Source: Streptomyces harbinensis (lineage in GTDB: Bacteria; Actinomycetota; Actinomycetes; Streptomycetales; Streptomycetaceae). From it: a DNA stretch of 64,000 nt. Each line of letters starts with the position of its first letter. Within the stretch, counting starts at the first letter, position 1. Under the pieces are notes generated by a model. That model did not search any database and had not been told where the DNA came from. It saw nothing but the letters and a program-made list of their open reading frames with translations. Below are positions 40,502-49,111 of the stretch, piece by piece. Both the position numbers and the translations under genes were made by a program. The stretch covers positions 434,001 to 498,000 of the forward strand of contig NZ_FPAB01000005.1 in assembly GCF_900116145.1 (NCBI RefSeq). Reading direction: 5' to 3'.

Positions 40502-41412
40502 CCGCCACCGACAAGGCCGTCGCCCAGGCCCCCGCCGCCCGGCACCCCGTCGCGGCCCGCGACGCCGCCGCCTCCGTCCGGGCGCGCCGCACCAAGCGGC
40601 TGGGCCGCTTCGGACTGAACTCGGTGGCCCTCGCGCTCACCGTGCTGTTCCTCTTCCCGGTCTACTGGATGTTCTCCACGTCCCTCAAGAGCAACTCCCA
40701 GGTGCTCGTGAAGGACCCGGTCTTCTTCTTCACCCCCACCTTCGAGCACTACTCCACCGCCACCGGGGTCGACCTGTTCTGGACGTACGTCCGCAACAGC
40801 CTGGTGGTGACCCTGGCCGCCGTCCTGCTGGCGCTGCTGGTGGCCCTGGCCGCCGGCTTCGCGATCGCCCGGCTGCACTTCCGCGGCCGGCGCGGCATGG
40901 TGCTCGTGGTGATGATGGCCCAGATGGCGCCCTGGGAAATCCTGATCATCGTGATGTATCTGAACGCCCGGGACGCCCAGGCGCTCAACAGCCTGGTCAC
41001 CCTCATCGTCATCTACTTCGTGATGGCGCTGCCCTTCACCATCTGGACGCTGCGCGGCTTCATCGCCGCCGTGCCCAAGGAACTGGAGGAAGCCGCCCTG
41101 ATCGACGGCTGCACCCGCACCCAGGCGTTCTTCCGCATCATCTTCCCGCTGCTGGCGCCCGGGCTGATGGCCACCTCGCTGTTCGGCTTCATCATGGCCT
41201 GGAACGAGTACGCCATGGTGCTGGTGCTCAACAAGGCCCCCGAGATGGCCACCCTGCCGCTGTGGCTCACCCAGTTCCAGACGAACTTCGGCAACGACTG
41301 GGGCGCCACCATGGCCGCCTCCTCCCTGTTCACCGTCCCCGTGCTGATCGTTTTCATCCTCCTCCAGCGAAGGGTCACCGGCGGTCTGTCCGCGGGTGCC
41401 GTGAAGGGATAG
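40498..41412 (+). CDS. dasC: Chitobiose ABC transporter permease DasC
   Basis: 304-residue MalG-type permease, ATG overlapping the dasB stop. Basic N-terminus, six membrane helices, and the EAA loop ELEEAALIDGCTRTQAFFRI (about residues 196-215). The final residues RRVTGGLSAGAVKG resemble other MalG-type ends. The ATPase is not in the operon; MsiK, encoded elsewhere, energises DasABC in S. coelicolor and also CebEFG. The next gene starts 7 bp downstream. Confidence 0.93.
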   Translation: MTATDKAVAQAPAARHPVAARDAAASVRARRTKRLGRFGLNSVALALTVLFLFPVYWMFSTSLKSNSQVLVKDPVFFFTPTFEHYSTATGVDLFWTYVRNSLVVTLAAVLLALLVALAAGFAIARLHFRGRRGMVLVVMMAQMAPWEILIIVMYLNARDAQALNSLVTLIVIYFVMALPFTIWTLRGFIAAVPKELEEAALIDGCTRTQAFFRIIFPLLAPGLMATSLFGFIMAWNEYAMVLVLNKAPEMATLPLWLTQFQTNFGNDWGATMAASSLFTVPVLIVFILLQRRVTGGLSAGAVKG

Positions 41413-41419
41413 CCCCGCG

Positions 41420-42988
41420 ATGACCACCACCCACCGCGCCACCGACACCCTCACCCGCGACGCCCTCGCCGTCCTCCAGCCCACCTTCGCCGGCACCACC
41501 GAGGCCCCGGCCTGGCTGCTGCGCCAGCTGGAGAACGGTATGACCGGCGTCGGGCTCTTCGGCCGCAACGTGCAGAGCACCGCACAGCTGGCCGCCCTCA
41601 CCGCACAGCTGCGCGCCGCCAACCCCGAGGTGCTGGTCGCCACCGACGAGGAGGCCGGCGACGTCACCCGCCTCGAACTCATCGGCGGCTCCTCCTTCCC
41701 CGGCAACCTCGCCCTCGGCGCGGCCGACGACCTGGACCTCACCCGCGAGGTGGCCACCGCCATCGGCCACCGGCTCACCGAAGCCGGCGTCACCGTCAAC
41801 TGGGCGCCCTCGGCCGACATCAACACCGACCCCGGCAACCCGGTCATCGGCGTCCGCTCCTTCGGCCAGGACCCCCACCTGGTCGCCCGGCACACCGTCG
41901 CCTTCGTCGAAGGGCTCCAGAGCACCGGCGTCGCCGCCTGCGTCAAGCACTTCCCCGGCCACGGCAACACCAGCGTCGACTCCCATCTCGCCCTGCCGCG
42001 CATCGACATCGACCTCGACACCCTCCACTCCCGCGAACTCGTCCCCTTCAAAGCGGCCGTCGCCGCCGGCACCCGCTGCGTGATGAGCGCGCACATCCTG
42101 CTGCCCGTCCTGGACCCCGACCGCCCCGGCACCCTCAGCCCCAGCGTGCTCACCGGGCTGCTGCGCGCCCCCGAGGCGGACGGCGGCCTCGGCTTCGACG
42201 GGGTGATCTACTCCGACGCCATCGAGATGAAGGCGATCGAAGCCGTCCACGGCCTGGCCCGCGGTTGCGCCCTGGCGGTGGCCGCCGGCGCCGACGCCAT
42301 CTGCGTGGGCGGCACCCCCTCCGACGAGGACGAGGTGCTGACCCTGCGCGACGCGATCATCCAGGCGGTACGCGACGGGGACCTGTCCGAGGAACGCCTG
42401 CACGACGCCGCCGAACGGGTACGCGCGCTCGGCCGCTGGACCGCCACCGCCCGCACCGCGGCCACCACCACCCCCGGCGCCCCCGCGCGGGACATCGGCC
42501 TGGCCGCCGCCCGCCGCGCCCTGCGGGTGACCCGGCAGCCCGGCGCCGCCCCGTACACACCGCCGGCCCGGCCGCCGTACGTGGCCTCCTTCCACCCGGT
42601 GGCCAACATCGCCGTGGGCCACCACACCCCGTGGGGCGTGGCCACCGAACTGGAGCGGCTGCTGCCCGGCACCCGCTCCGCCGAGCACACCGCCGACCGG
42701 GCCGGCGCCCTGGGCCCGGCGGGCCTGGCCGCCCGGATCCTGGCGGAGGCCGGCGAGCAGCCGGTGGTCGCGGTGGTCCGCGACGCGCACCGGCACCCGT
42801 GGATGGCCGACACCGTCACCGCGCTGCTCGCCGCCCGGCCCGACACCGTCGTGGTGGAGATGGGGGTTCCCGCCTCCTCGCCCACCGGCGCCCTGCACAT
42901 CGCCACCCACGGCGCCGCCCGGGTCTGCGGGCGGGCCGCAGCCGAGATCATCGCCGGGGTACCGGCGGGGGAGGACCGCGACCAGTGA
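41420..42988 (+). CDS. GH3 beta-N-acetylhexosaminidase, NagZ-like
   Basis: 522 residues, no signal peptide, so cytoplasmic. The NagZ-type motif KHFPGHGNTSVDSH (about residues 174-187) carries the catalytic Asp-His pair used as acid/base, and the nucleophile Asp is in GVIYSDAIEM (near residue 264). VATDEEAGDVTRL and VNWAPSADINTDPGNPVIG are further GH3 segments. The ~180-residue C-terminal region is an additional alpha/beta domain. Its place directly after dasABC implies cleavage of imported chito-oligosaccharides to GlcNAc; wall recycling is an alternative. Overlaps the SIS gene by GTGA. Confidence 0.9.
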   Translation: MTTTHRATDTLTRDALAVLQPTFAGTTEAPAWLLRQLENGMTGVGLFGRNVQSTAQLAALTAQLRAANPEVLVATDEEAGDVTRLELIGGSSFPGNLALGAADDLDLTREVATAIGHRLTEAGVTVNWAPSADINTDPGNPVIGVRSFGQDPHLVARHTVAFVEGLQSTGVAACVKHFPGHGNTSVDSHLALPRIDIDLDTLHSRELVPFKAAVAAGTRCVMSAHILLPVLDPDRPGTLSPSVLTGLLRAPEADGGLGFDGVIYSDAIEMKAIEAVHGLARGCALAVAAGADAICVGGTPSDEDEVLTLRDAIIQAVRDGDLSEERLHDAAERVRALGRWTATARTAATTTPGAPARDIGLAAARRALRVTRQPGAAPYTPPARPPYVASFHPVANIAVGHHTPWGVATELERLLPGTRSAEHTADRAGALGPAGLAARILAEAGEQPVVAVVRDAHRHPWMADTVTALLAARPDTVVVEMGVPASSPTGALHIATHGAARVCGRAAAEIIAGVPAGEDRDQ

Positions 42989-44037
42989 CCAGTGACCGGC
43001 CCGGCCGCATCATGGCCGGTGAGATGGCCGAGCAGCCCGCCGTGCTGCGCCGCCTGCTGACCGAAGGGGCCCCCGCCATCCGGGAGACGGCCCGCGCGAT
43101 CGCCGCCCGCCGGCCCCGCTTCGTCCTGCTGACCGCCCGGGGCACCTCCGACCATGCCGCGCTCTACGCCAAGTATTTGCTGGAGATCGAGCTGGGCCTG
43201 CCCTGCGGCCTCACCTCCATGTCCACCACCACCGCCTACGGGGCCACCCCCGAGCTGCGGGACGTGCTGGTCATCACGGTGAGCCAGTCCGGCGGCTCAC
43301 CCGATCTGCTCGCCTCCACCCGCGCCGCCCGCGCGGCCGGCGCCCTCACCCTCGCCGTCACCAACAACCCCTCCTCCCCGCTGGCCGGGGCCTCCGAGTT
43401 CCACATCGACGTGCTCGCCGGACCCGAGGAGGCCCTGCCGGCCACCAAGACCTACACCGCCGAACTGCTCGCCCTGTACCTCCTGGTGCAGGGCCTGCGC
43501 GCGGCGGACGGCGCCCCGGACGCGGCCGGGCTGCCCGAACTGGCCGAGCGGATCCTCGACCGCCGCCAGGAGATCACCACCCTGGCCGCCCGCTACCGCT
43601 TCGCCCAGCGCATGGTCCTCACCTCGCGCGGCTACGGCTACCCCACGGCCAAGGAAGCCGCCCTGAAACTCATGGAGACCAGCTACATCCCCGCGCTGTC
43701 CTACTCGGGGGCCGATCTGCTGCACGGCCCGCTGGCCATGGTCGACAACGTCTCCCCGGTGATCGCCATCGTCACCGACGGCAAGGGCGGCCGGGCCCTG
43801 CAACCGGTGCTCGACCGGCTCCGCGACCGGGGCGCGGATCTGATGGTGGTGGGCCCCAAACCCCAGGTGGACGCGGCCTCGGCCGGCTTCGCGCTCCCCA
43901 CCGAGGGGGTGCCGGAGAACCTTCAGCCGATCCTGGAGATCATCCCGCTCCAGATGCTGGCCCACGAGATCACCCTGGCCCGCGGCCAGGACCCGGACGC
44001 GCCCCGCGCGCTGGCCAAGGTCACCGAGACCCGCTGA
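42985..44037 (+). CDS. SIS-domain sugar-phosphate protein (GlmS/AgaS-like)
   Basis: 350 residues from GTG 42985, coupled to the GH3 gene; ATG 43012 (MAGEMAEQP) is another possible start. Two SIS domains: the first has TARGTSDHAALYAKYLLE and SQSGGSPDLL, the second RGYGYPTAKEAALKLMETSY. It lacks the glutaminase domain of GlmS, so it is more likely a glucosamine-6-phosphate deaminase/isomerase-type or sugar isomerase protein. In the das operon such a step would feed GlcN-6-P, the DasR ligand, into glycolysis, giving a feedback role. Exact reaction is inferred. Confidence 0.85.
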   Translation: MTSDRPGRIMAGEMAEQPAVLRRLLTEGAPAIRETARAIAARRPRFVLLTARGTSDHAALYAKYLLEIELGLPCGLTSMSTTTAYGATPELRDVLVITVSQSGGSPDLLASTRAARAAGALTLAVTNNPSSPLAGASEFHIDVLAGPEEALPATKTYTAELLALYLLVQGLRAADGAPDAAGLPELAERILDRRQEITTLAARYRFAQRMVLTSRGYGYPTAKEAALKLMETSYIPALSYSGADLLHGPLAMVDNVSPVIAIVTDGKGGRALQPVLDRLRDRGADLMVVGPKPQVDAASAGFALPTEGVPENLQPILEIIPLQMLAHEITLARGQDPDAPRALAKVTETR

Positions 44038-44055
44038 ACCGTCCGCAGCCGTGGC

Positions 44056-44093
44056 CCCTGGGGCGCACGCGCCGTCCCGGCGCGCACCCAGGG
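44056..44093 (+). terminator. Hairpin after the das operon
   Basis: CCCTGGG (44056-44062) pairs with CCCAGGG (44087-44093); the interior GCGCACGCGCCG / CGGCGCGC extends the stem. It lies 19 bp after the SIS gene stop. Confidence 0.7.
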
Positions 44094-44402
44094 CCGCGGC
44101 GCCTGAGAGGGACCCTCAACCCTCCCGGCACCGCAGCCCGGAGCGATCGCGGACCCGGGCGCCGTCAGGGCAGAGAGCACCGGGGCCTCGCGTTCTGCCC
44201 TCCTGTGCGGGGAGGACAGAGGTATCGGAAGCTGCGGTCCGGTCCATTCTGACCGCAGCCGCGGCGGCTGTCCATGCTCTGAACGCAATTCCCGCGCCCA
44301 CCGCCGCCATCCGCCCGGCTGCCGACGTTTCCTGATCACAGCGGCGCACCCCTGGCGGTGCGCGCCGCTCACCATCCGGACACCCGCCGGTAAGCTCCCC
44401 GT
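44094..44402. other. Intergenic region with no supported gene
   Basis: No coding region could be supported; open frames on both strands lack ribosome binding sites and recognisable domains. One notable structure is the GC-rich inverted repeat GCGGCGCACC / GGTGCGCGCCGC at 44341-44368, 35 bp before the sensor kinase start, which may be a leader hairpin. Confidence 0.5.
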
Positions 44403-45896
44403 GTGCCCTCCATGAACGACCTCGTCCACCAGCACACCGATCTCGGGGAACGCGATCTCGAGTGGCTGCACCTGCTGGTCTCCGAATGGCAGCTGCTCTC
44501 GGACCTCTCCTTCGCGGACCTGGTGCTGTGGCTGCCCACCCGGGACGGCACCCGTTACGTCTCCGTCGCCCAGATGCGCCCCAACACCGGCCCCACCTCC
44601 TACCAGGACGACATGGTCGGCCACCTCGTCCCGCGCGGGCGCCGCCCGCTGCTCGACGTCGCCCACGACGAGGGCCGCATCGTCCGCGAGGGCGACCCCG
44701 AATGGCGCGAGGAGGTCCCGGTCCGGGTCGAGTCGATCCCGGTGCGCCGCGAGGGCCGCGTGCTGGGCGTCATCGCCCGCAACACCAACCTCCTCACCGT
44801 CCGCACCCCCAGCCGCCTCGAACTCACCTATCTCCAGAGCGCTTCCGACCTCGCCCAGATGATCGCCGGCGGCACCTTCCCCTACCCGGGCCAGCAGGTC
44901 GGCATGGACCGCGCCCCCCGGGTCGGCGACGGCTTCCTGCGGCTGGACGCCGACGGCGTCGTCCAGTACGCCAGCCCCAACGCCCTCTCCGCCTACCACC
45001 GGCTCGGCCTCGCCGCCGACCTGGTCGGCCTCCCGCTGGGCCCCACCACCGCCGAACTGGCGCCCACCCGGGGCCCGGTGGACGAGTCCCTGGTCAAGCT
45101 GGCCAGCGGCTACGCGCCCCGGGAGACGGAGATCGAGGGGAACGACTGCGTCGTCCAGCTGCGCGCCATCCCGCTCAAGCCCAAGGGCGAGCACATCGGT
45201 TCGCTCATACTGCTGCGCGATGTGACGGAACTGCGCCGCCGCGAGCGCGAGCTGATCACCAAGGACGCCACCATCCGGGAGATCCACCACCGGGTGAAGA
45301 ACAACCTCCAGACCGTGGCCGCCCTGCTGCGCCTCCAGGCCCGCCGGATCGGCGCCACCGGCGACGAGAACGCCCGCGCCGCGCTGGAGGAGGCGGTGCG
45401 CCGGGTCGGCTCCATCGCGATCGTGCACGAGACGCTCTCGCAGAACCTGGACGAGCGGGTCGAGTTCGACGAGATCGCCGACCGGGTGATCACCATGGTC
45501 GCCGAACTCTCCCCGGACGGCCGGGTCACCGGCCACCGCAGGGGCCGCTTCGGCATCCTGGACGCCGAGATCGCCACCCCGCTGTCCATGGTCCTCACCG
45601 AAATCCTCCAGAACGCCCTGGAGCACGCCTTCGGCCCCGGCGAGACGGGCCGGATCGAGGTCGGCGCCACCCGTACCGAGGTACGCCGCGGCTCGGCCCG
45701 GCTGCTGGTCACGGTGACCGACAACGGCCGCGGGCTGCCGGAGGGGTTCGACCCGCGCTCGGACGGCAGTCTCGGCCTCCAGATCGTGCGCACCCTGGTG
45801 GAGGGGGAGTTGGGCGGCCGGTTCGACATGATCGCGGCCGAGGGCGGCGGCACCCGGGCCGTCCTCGATCTCCCCGTCGAGCAGCGCAAGCGCTGA
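44403..45896 (+). CDS. pdtaS: PdtaS-type cytosolic sensor histidine kinase
   Basis: 497 residues from GTG 44403; ATG 44412 is equally possible. Cytosolic, with an N-terminal GAF-like domain (about 10-155), a PAS-like domain (about 175-275), then the HisKA_2 box EIHHRVKNNLQTVAALLRLQ (His near residue 294) and a HATPase domain (EILQNALEHAFGPGE, DNGRGLPEGF, SLGLQIV). Orthologous to the actinobacterial PdtaS kinase, whose partner PdtaR is an RNA-binding ANTAR regulator encoded elsewhere. In mycobacteria this system links copper/nitric oxide signals to translation control. It stands alone before a strong hairpin and convergent wblE. Confidence 0.88.
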   Translation: MPSMNDLVHQHTDLGERDLEWLHLLVSEWQLLSDLSFADLVLWLPTRDGTRYVSVAQMRPNTGPTSYQDDMVGHLVPRGRRPLLDVAHDEGRIVREGDPEWREEVPVRVESIPVRREGRVLGVIARNTNLLTVRTPSRLELTYLQSASDLAQMIAGGTFPYPGQQVGMDRAPRVGDGFLRLDADGVVQYASPNALSAYHRLGLAADLVGLPLGPTTAELAPTRGPVDESLVKLASGYAPRETEIEGNDCVVQLRAIPLKPKGEHIGSLILLRDVTELRRRERELITKDATIREIHHRVKNNLQTVAALLRLQARRIGATGDENARAALEEAVRRVGSIAIVHETLSQNLDERVEFDEIADRVITMVAELSPDGRVTGHRRGRFGILDAEIATPLSMVLTEILQNALEHAFGPGETGRIEVGATRTEVRRGSARLLVTVTDNGRGLPEGFDPRSDGSLGLQIVRTLVEGELGGRFDMIAAEGGGTRAVLDLPVEQRKR

Positions 45897-45939
45897 ACCC
45901 GGCGGCCGGCTGCCGGCCGGCCCGCTGCGGACAGACGAC

Positions 45940-45969
45940 GAGCCCCGGACCTGAAGTGGTCCGGGGCTC
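45940..45969. terminator. Bidirectional hairpin between pdtaS and wblE
   Basis: 12-bp perfect stem GAGCCCCGGACC (45940-45951) / GGTCCGGGGCTC (45958-45969), 6-nt loop TGAAGT, between convergent genes. The pdtaS stop is 44 bp away and the wblE stop 114 bp away. Confidence 0.85.
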
Positions 45970-46082
45970 GGTCGCGTTCATCGCGTATCGCGTGGCACCT
46001 GCGGTCGGTGCGCTGTGTGCTGCGGCTCGGGGCAGCAGTGGCGGGGTGGCAGCCGCCGGGCGAGGCCTGGGCCGGCCTCGGG

Positions 46083-46340
46083 TCAGGCGGTGGCCTTCCG
46101 TGCCCGGTTGCGAGCGGCGCGGCGCTTCATGGCGCGGCGCTCGTCCTCGCTCATCCCACCCCAGACACCGGAGTCCTGGCCGGACTCCAGCGCCCACTGC
46201 AGGCACTGCTCCATGACGGGGCAGCGGCGGCAGACGGCCTTGGCTTCCTCGATCTGCAGCAGCGCGGGACCGGTGTTGCCGATGGGGAAGAACAGCTCGG
46301 GGTCTTCCTCGCGGCAAACGGCGTTGTGACGCCAGTCCAT
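46083..46340 (-). CDS. wblE: WhiB-family iron-sulfur regulator WblE
   Basis: 85 residues from ATG 46340. Four cluster-ligand Cys: C9 (NAVCREED), and C37, C40, C46 within AKAVCRRCPVMEQCLQ, followed by the G[VI]WGG turn (SGVWGGMSEDERR) and a basic tail that touches DNA or sigma factor. Sequence and position (beside the lipid kinase and sigH) fit WblE, the Streptomyces counterpart of mycobacterial WhiB1, a nitric-oxide-sensitive 4Fe-4S regulator. The leader is ~330 bp with several palindromes and a CRP-type site. Confidence 0.94.
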   Translation of the reverse strand: MDWRHNAVCREEDPELFFPIGNTGPALLQIEEAKAVCRRCPVMEQCLQWALESGQDSGVWGGMSEDERRAMKRRAARNRARKATA

Positions 46341-46383
46341 GTCTGCTCCATCTCCTGCACGTTGCAGTTACATTGCTTGTGAA

Positions 46384-46399
46384 TGTGAACGCTTTCACG
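46384..46399. promoter_or_regulatory. CRP/FNR-type palindrome upstream of wblE
   Basis: TGTGAACGCTTTCACG: GTGA, six bases, TCAC, 9 of 10 conserved positions of TGTGA-N6-TCACA. It lies 44-59 bp upstream of the wblE start codon. In M. tuberculosis whiB1 is a direct target of the cAMP receptor protein, which makes this site plausible. Confidence 0.55.
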
Positions 46400-46495
46400 A
46401 ACCCCCCGACAAAGAACGAGCCGTGGCTTGCGCTGCGGTGGATGTCTTTGCCGGGATCCCGCTGGGTGGGGAAGAAGGATTCGGGCGATCCTGGG

Positions 46496-46544
46496 GGCCG
46501 AGGTTTCGGCCGTCCCGATCGCCATGTAGAGGTTCGCAAACCTC
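46496..46544. promoter_or_regulatory. Two palindromes in the wblE leader
   Basis: GGCCGAGGTTTCGGCC (46496-46511; arms GGCCGA/TCGGCC) and GAGGTTCGCAAACCTC (46529-46544; arms GAGGTT/AACCTC), 17 bp apart. They could be protein sites or RNA hairpins in a long 5' leader. A run of T (46571-46578) just beyond is rare in this GC-rich DNA. Confidence 0.45.
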
Positions 46545-46671
46545 AGCGGCGGATACAACCCCTTCCGGAAAGTTTTTTTTGAATCCTTGGTGTCGTGTTG
46601 CTCACAGCCCTACTTCTCCTGGGTGGAGTCTGGGCTAAACGTTCGACTGTAAGGACTTTTCGGCGTTCCGC

Positions 46672-47640
46672 TCACACAATCACACGCAGTGCACGGCGTA
46701 CGCCTGTGAAGGTCACACTCGTGCGCACTCCGAGATGGTCACCATCAAGCTGAAACGGCAGTGGCACCTGCGATTGCAAGGTGAACTCCGTCTCATCGTG
46801 GAGCGAGACCACATGCTTCCCCTGCGGCCCGCGCTCCGGCGAGGACATCAGCAGTTGCGTGACATACCGGGTCAGACCCGGCGAGGACAGCTTGGAGATC
46901 GCCATCACGTCCAGCGCGGTGTCGAACGACGCCCGCGGCGCCGCGTACACCGGCCGGTTCCCGAAGAACGTCCACGGCGCCGTGTTGCACACTATGGACA
47001 ACACCAGCTCCTCCACCGGGTCGTGGCCCGGCCGCAGCAGGGTGATCGGCCCCCGCTCCCCGTGCGGATGGCGCGCGAACGCCCGCAGCCCCTGCCGTAC
47101 GTACAGCGCGTGCGTGGACCGCTTCCCGCGCGCCCGCTGCCGCTCCACCCGCCCGATCACCCCGGCGTCGAACCCGAGACCGGCACAGAAGGTGAACCAG
47201 CGCCCCGGCACCTCCGCGTCCCGCGACCCCGGCGTCCCGGACGCGAGACCCAGCCCGATCGTCCGCTCCGAACCGGTGTGCAGCGCGTCCAGCAGCGCCC
47301 CCGTCGCCTCCACCGCGTCGTTCGGCAGGCCCAGCGCCCGCGCGAAGACATTGGTCGAGCCGCCCGGCAGCACCGCGAGCCGCGGCAGCCGCTCCGGGTC
47401 CGGGCCGTGGTGCAGCAGCCCGTTGACCACCTCGTTGGCCGTGCCGTCCCCGCCCAGCGCGATCACCAGATCGACGCTCTCCTCCTCGGCCGCCCGCCGG
47501 GCCAGCTCCCTGGCGTGGCCCCGGTGTTCGGTGGCGGCGACCTCCAGCTTCAGATCGCTGGCCAGCGCGTGCGTGAGAACTTCACGGGTCCGGACACTGG
47601 TGGTGGTGGCGACCGGATTGACCACGAGAAGCGCGCGCAT
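46672..47640 (-). CDS. Diacylglycerol kinase-family lipid kinase
   Basis: 322 residues with the DAGK catalytic domain: NPVATTTS near the start, the nucleotide-binding ALGGDGTANEVVNG (about residues 60-73), LAVLPGGSTNVFARALGLP (about 88-106) and the later FCAGLGFDAGVI. The C-terminal beta domain ends VTFTGVRRALRVIV. Cytosolic or peripheral; phosphorylates diacylglycerol or a related lipid such as in phosphatidylinositol or ceramide metabolism. Conserved next to wblE in Streptomyces. Separated from wblE by 331 bp, so independently transcribed. Confidence 0.92.
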   Translation of the reverse strand: MRALLVVNPVATTTSVRTREVLTHALASDLKLEVAATEHRGHARELARRAAEEESVDLVIALGGDGTANEVVNGLLHHGPDPERLPRLAVLPGGSTNVFARALGLPNDAVEATGALLDALHTGSERTIGLGLASGTPGSRDAEVPGRWFTFCAGLGFDAGVIGRVERQRARGKRSTHALYVRQGLRAFARHPHGERGPITLLRPGHDPVEELVLSIVCNTAPWTFFGNRPVYAAPRASFDTALDVMAISKLSSPGLTRYVTQLLMSSPERGPQGKHVVSLHDETEFTLQSQVPLPFQLDGDHLGVRTSVTFTGVRRALRVIV

Positions 47641-47713
47641 GGAGTGCAGCGTACCCAGCGCGGGAGGTTCCGGGCGTCAAGGGTGCGCCGGACCGGCCCT
47701 ATACCCTGGCGGC

Positions 47714-48127
47714 GTGAGCGAGAACAGCACCCCCGCCGAGCGGCCCGGTACCGTGACGGCCGCCGCCGTCCTCACCGGGCTCCAGGGCCTGGTCGCCGCC
47801 GGCCTGGGCGGCTACATGCTGCTGCTGGTGGCCACCGGCGACCCCGGGGACCCGATGCAGGCCGTCGTCGGAGCGATCACCGTGCTGGCCCTGGCGCTGG
47901 TGCCGCTGGCCGCCGGGCACGGACTGTGGCGGCTGCGCAGCTGGAGCCGGGGCCCGGCCGTGATCACCCAGCTGCTGATGCTTCCGGTGGCCGGCACCCT
48001 GGCCGGCAGCGGCGGGGCCTGGCCGGCGGCCGCGGTCGCGCTCGGCGGCACCGCCCTCGCCGTCCTGGTCTGCCTGATGAACCGGACCTCGGCCCAGGCC
48101 CTGCACATCGGGGCCCGCGGCGCTTGA
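47714..48127 (+). CDS. Small integral membrane protein
   Basis: 137 residues from GTG 47714. Four membrane helices with short loops: about residues 14-40, 50-70, 83-100 and 103-122 (LTGLQGLVAAGLGGYMLLL, AITVLALALVPLAAGHGL, VITQLLMLPVAGTL). Conserved hypothetical in Streptomyces at this position, function unknown. No Shine-Dalgarno; the start is 14 bp after TATACC and the mRNA may be leaderless. Divergent from the lipid kinase and convergent to sigH. Confidence 0.75.
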   Translation: MSENSTPAERPGTVTAAAVLTGLQGLVAAGLGGYMLLLVATGDPGDPMQAVVGAITVLALALVPLAAGHGLWRLRSWSRGPAVITQLLMLPVAGTLAGSGGAWPAAAVALGGTALAVLVCLMNRTSAQALHIGARGA

Positions 48128-48166
48128 GACGCCGGCCCGCGCGGTGACGCGTACGGGTTACGGGGC

Positions 48167-48186
48167 ACGGGGCGAGCGCGCCCCGT
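48167..48186. terminator. Hairpin between membrane protein and sigma factor genes
   Basis: 8-bp perfect stem ACGGGGCG (48167-48174) / CGCCCCGT (48179-48186), tetraloop AGCG, between convergent genes and eight bases from the sigma factor stop. Confidence 0.7.
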
Positions 48187-48193
48187 ACCCGCC

Positions 48194-49111
48194 TCACTCC
48201 TCCACGAGCAGCTTGTCCCGCAGCTGCGCCAGCGTGCGGGCCAGCAGCCGGGAGACGTGCATCTGCGAGATCCCGACCTCCTGCGCGATCTGCGACTGCG
48301 TCATGTTGCCGAAGAAGCGCAGCAGCAGGATCTTCTTCTCGCGCGGCGGCAGCTCCTCCAGCAGGGGCTTGAGGGATTCGCGGTACTCCACCCCCTCCAG
48401 CGCGTCGTCCTCCGCGCCCAGGGTGTCCGCCACGGCGGGCGATTCGTCGTCGGTGTCGGGGACGTCGAGGGACAGCGTGCTGTAGGCGTTCGCGGACTCA
48501 AGACCCTCCAGCACCTCCTCCTCGGAGATGTTCAGCCGCTGGGCCAGCTCGTGCACCGTCGGCGCCCGGCCGTGCTGCTGGGACAGCTCGGCGGTCGCCG
48601 TGGACAGCGAGAGCCGCAGCTCCTGGAGCCGGCGCGGCACCCGGACCGCCCAGCCCTTGTCCCGGAAGTGCCGTTTGATCTCCCCGACCACGGTGGGGGT
48701 GGCGTAGGTGGAGAACTCCACCCCGCGCTCCGGGTCGAAGCGGTCGACCGACTTGATCAGCCCGATGGTGGCGACCTGGGTCAGATCGTCCAGCGGCTCA
48801 CCGCGGTTGCGGAACCGCCTGGCCAGATGCTCGACCAGCGGCAGATGCATCCGTACCAGGGCGTTGCGCAGCTCGGCCCGCTGCGGCGAGCCGTCGGGGA
48901 GGCCGCGCAGTTCGATGAAGAGATCGCGGGCGGCGCCGCGGTCCTGGGGATCGGGCAGCGCCCGCCGGGTGGCGGCCGTCGCCGGTGGTGGTGGCGGCGG
49001 TGGTGATGGTGGTGGCGGCTCGGGCTGGCCGGGGATGGCGGCGGCCCGTGCCTGGTCCAGGTCGTTCATGTCGGCCCCCTCGTCAGCCGGCGGCCCCACT
49101 ACGCCGGTCAC
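48194..49111 (-). CDS. sigH: SigB/SigF-family stress sigma factor, likely SigH
   Basis: 305 residues from GTG 49111, overlapping the anti-sigma stop (GTGA); ATG 49069 with GAGGGGG upstream would give a 291-residue form. A Pro-rich N-terminus (~20-45) precedes sigma region 2 (RFRNRGEPLDDLTQVATIG, YATPTVVGEIKRHFRDKGW), region 3 (LSQQHGRAPTVHELAQRLN) and region 4 (PPREKKILLLRFFGNMTQSQ, VGISQMHVSRLLA). It belongs to the SigB/F/H group controlling osmotic stress and development. Position after wblE and partnership with an RsbW-like protein match S. coelicolor sigH-ushX, which also makes several SigH forms. Confidence 0.85.
   Translation of the reverse strand: MTGVVGPPADEGADMNDLDQARAAAIPGQPEPPPPSPPPPPPPATAATRRALPDPQDRGAARDLFIELRGLPDGSPQRAELRNALVRMHLPLVEHLARRFRNRGEPLDDLTQVATIGLIKSVDRFDPERGVEFSTYATPTVVGEIKRHFRDKGWAVRVPRRLQELRLSLSTATAELSQQHGRAPTVHELAQRLNISEEEVLEGLESANAYSTLSLDVPDTDDESPAVADTLGAEDDALEGVEYRESLKPLLEELPPREKKILLLRFFGNMTQSQIAQEVGISQMHVSRLLARTLAQLRDKLLVEE

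Noticed and set aside
44051..44349. Small frames on both strands between the das operon and pdtaS
   Set aside because: They overlap the terminator, have no ribosome binding site and no recognisable sequence features.
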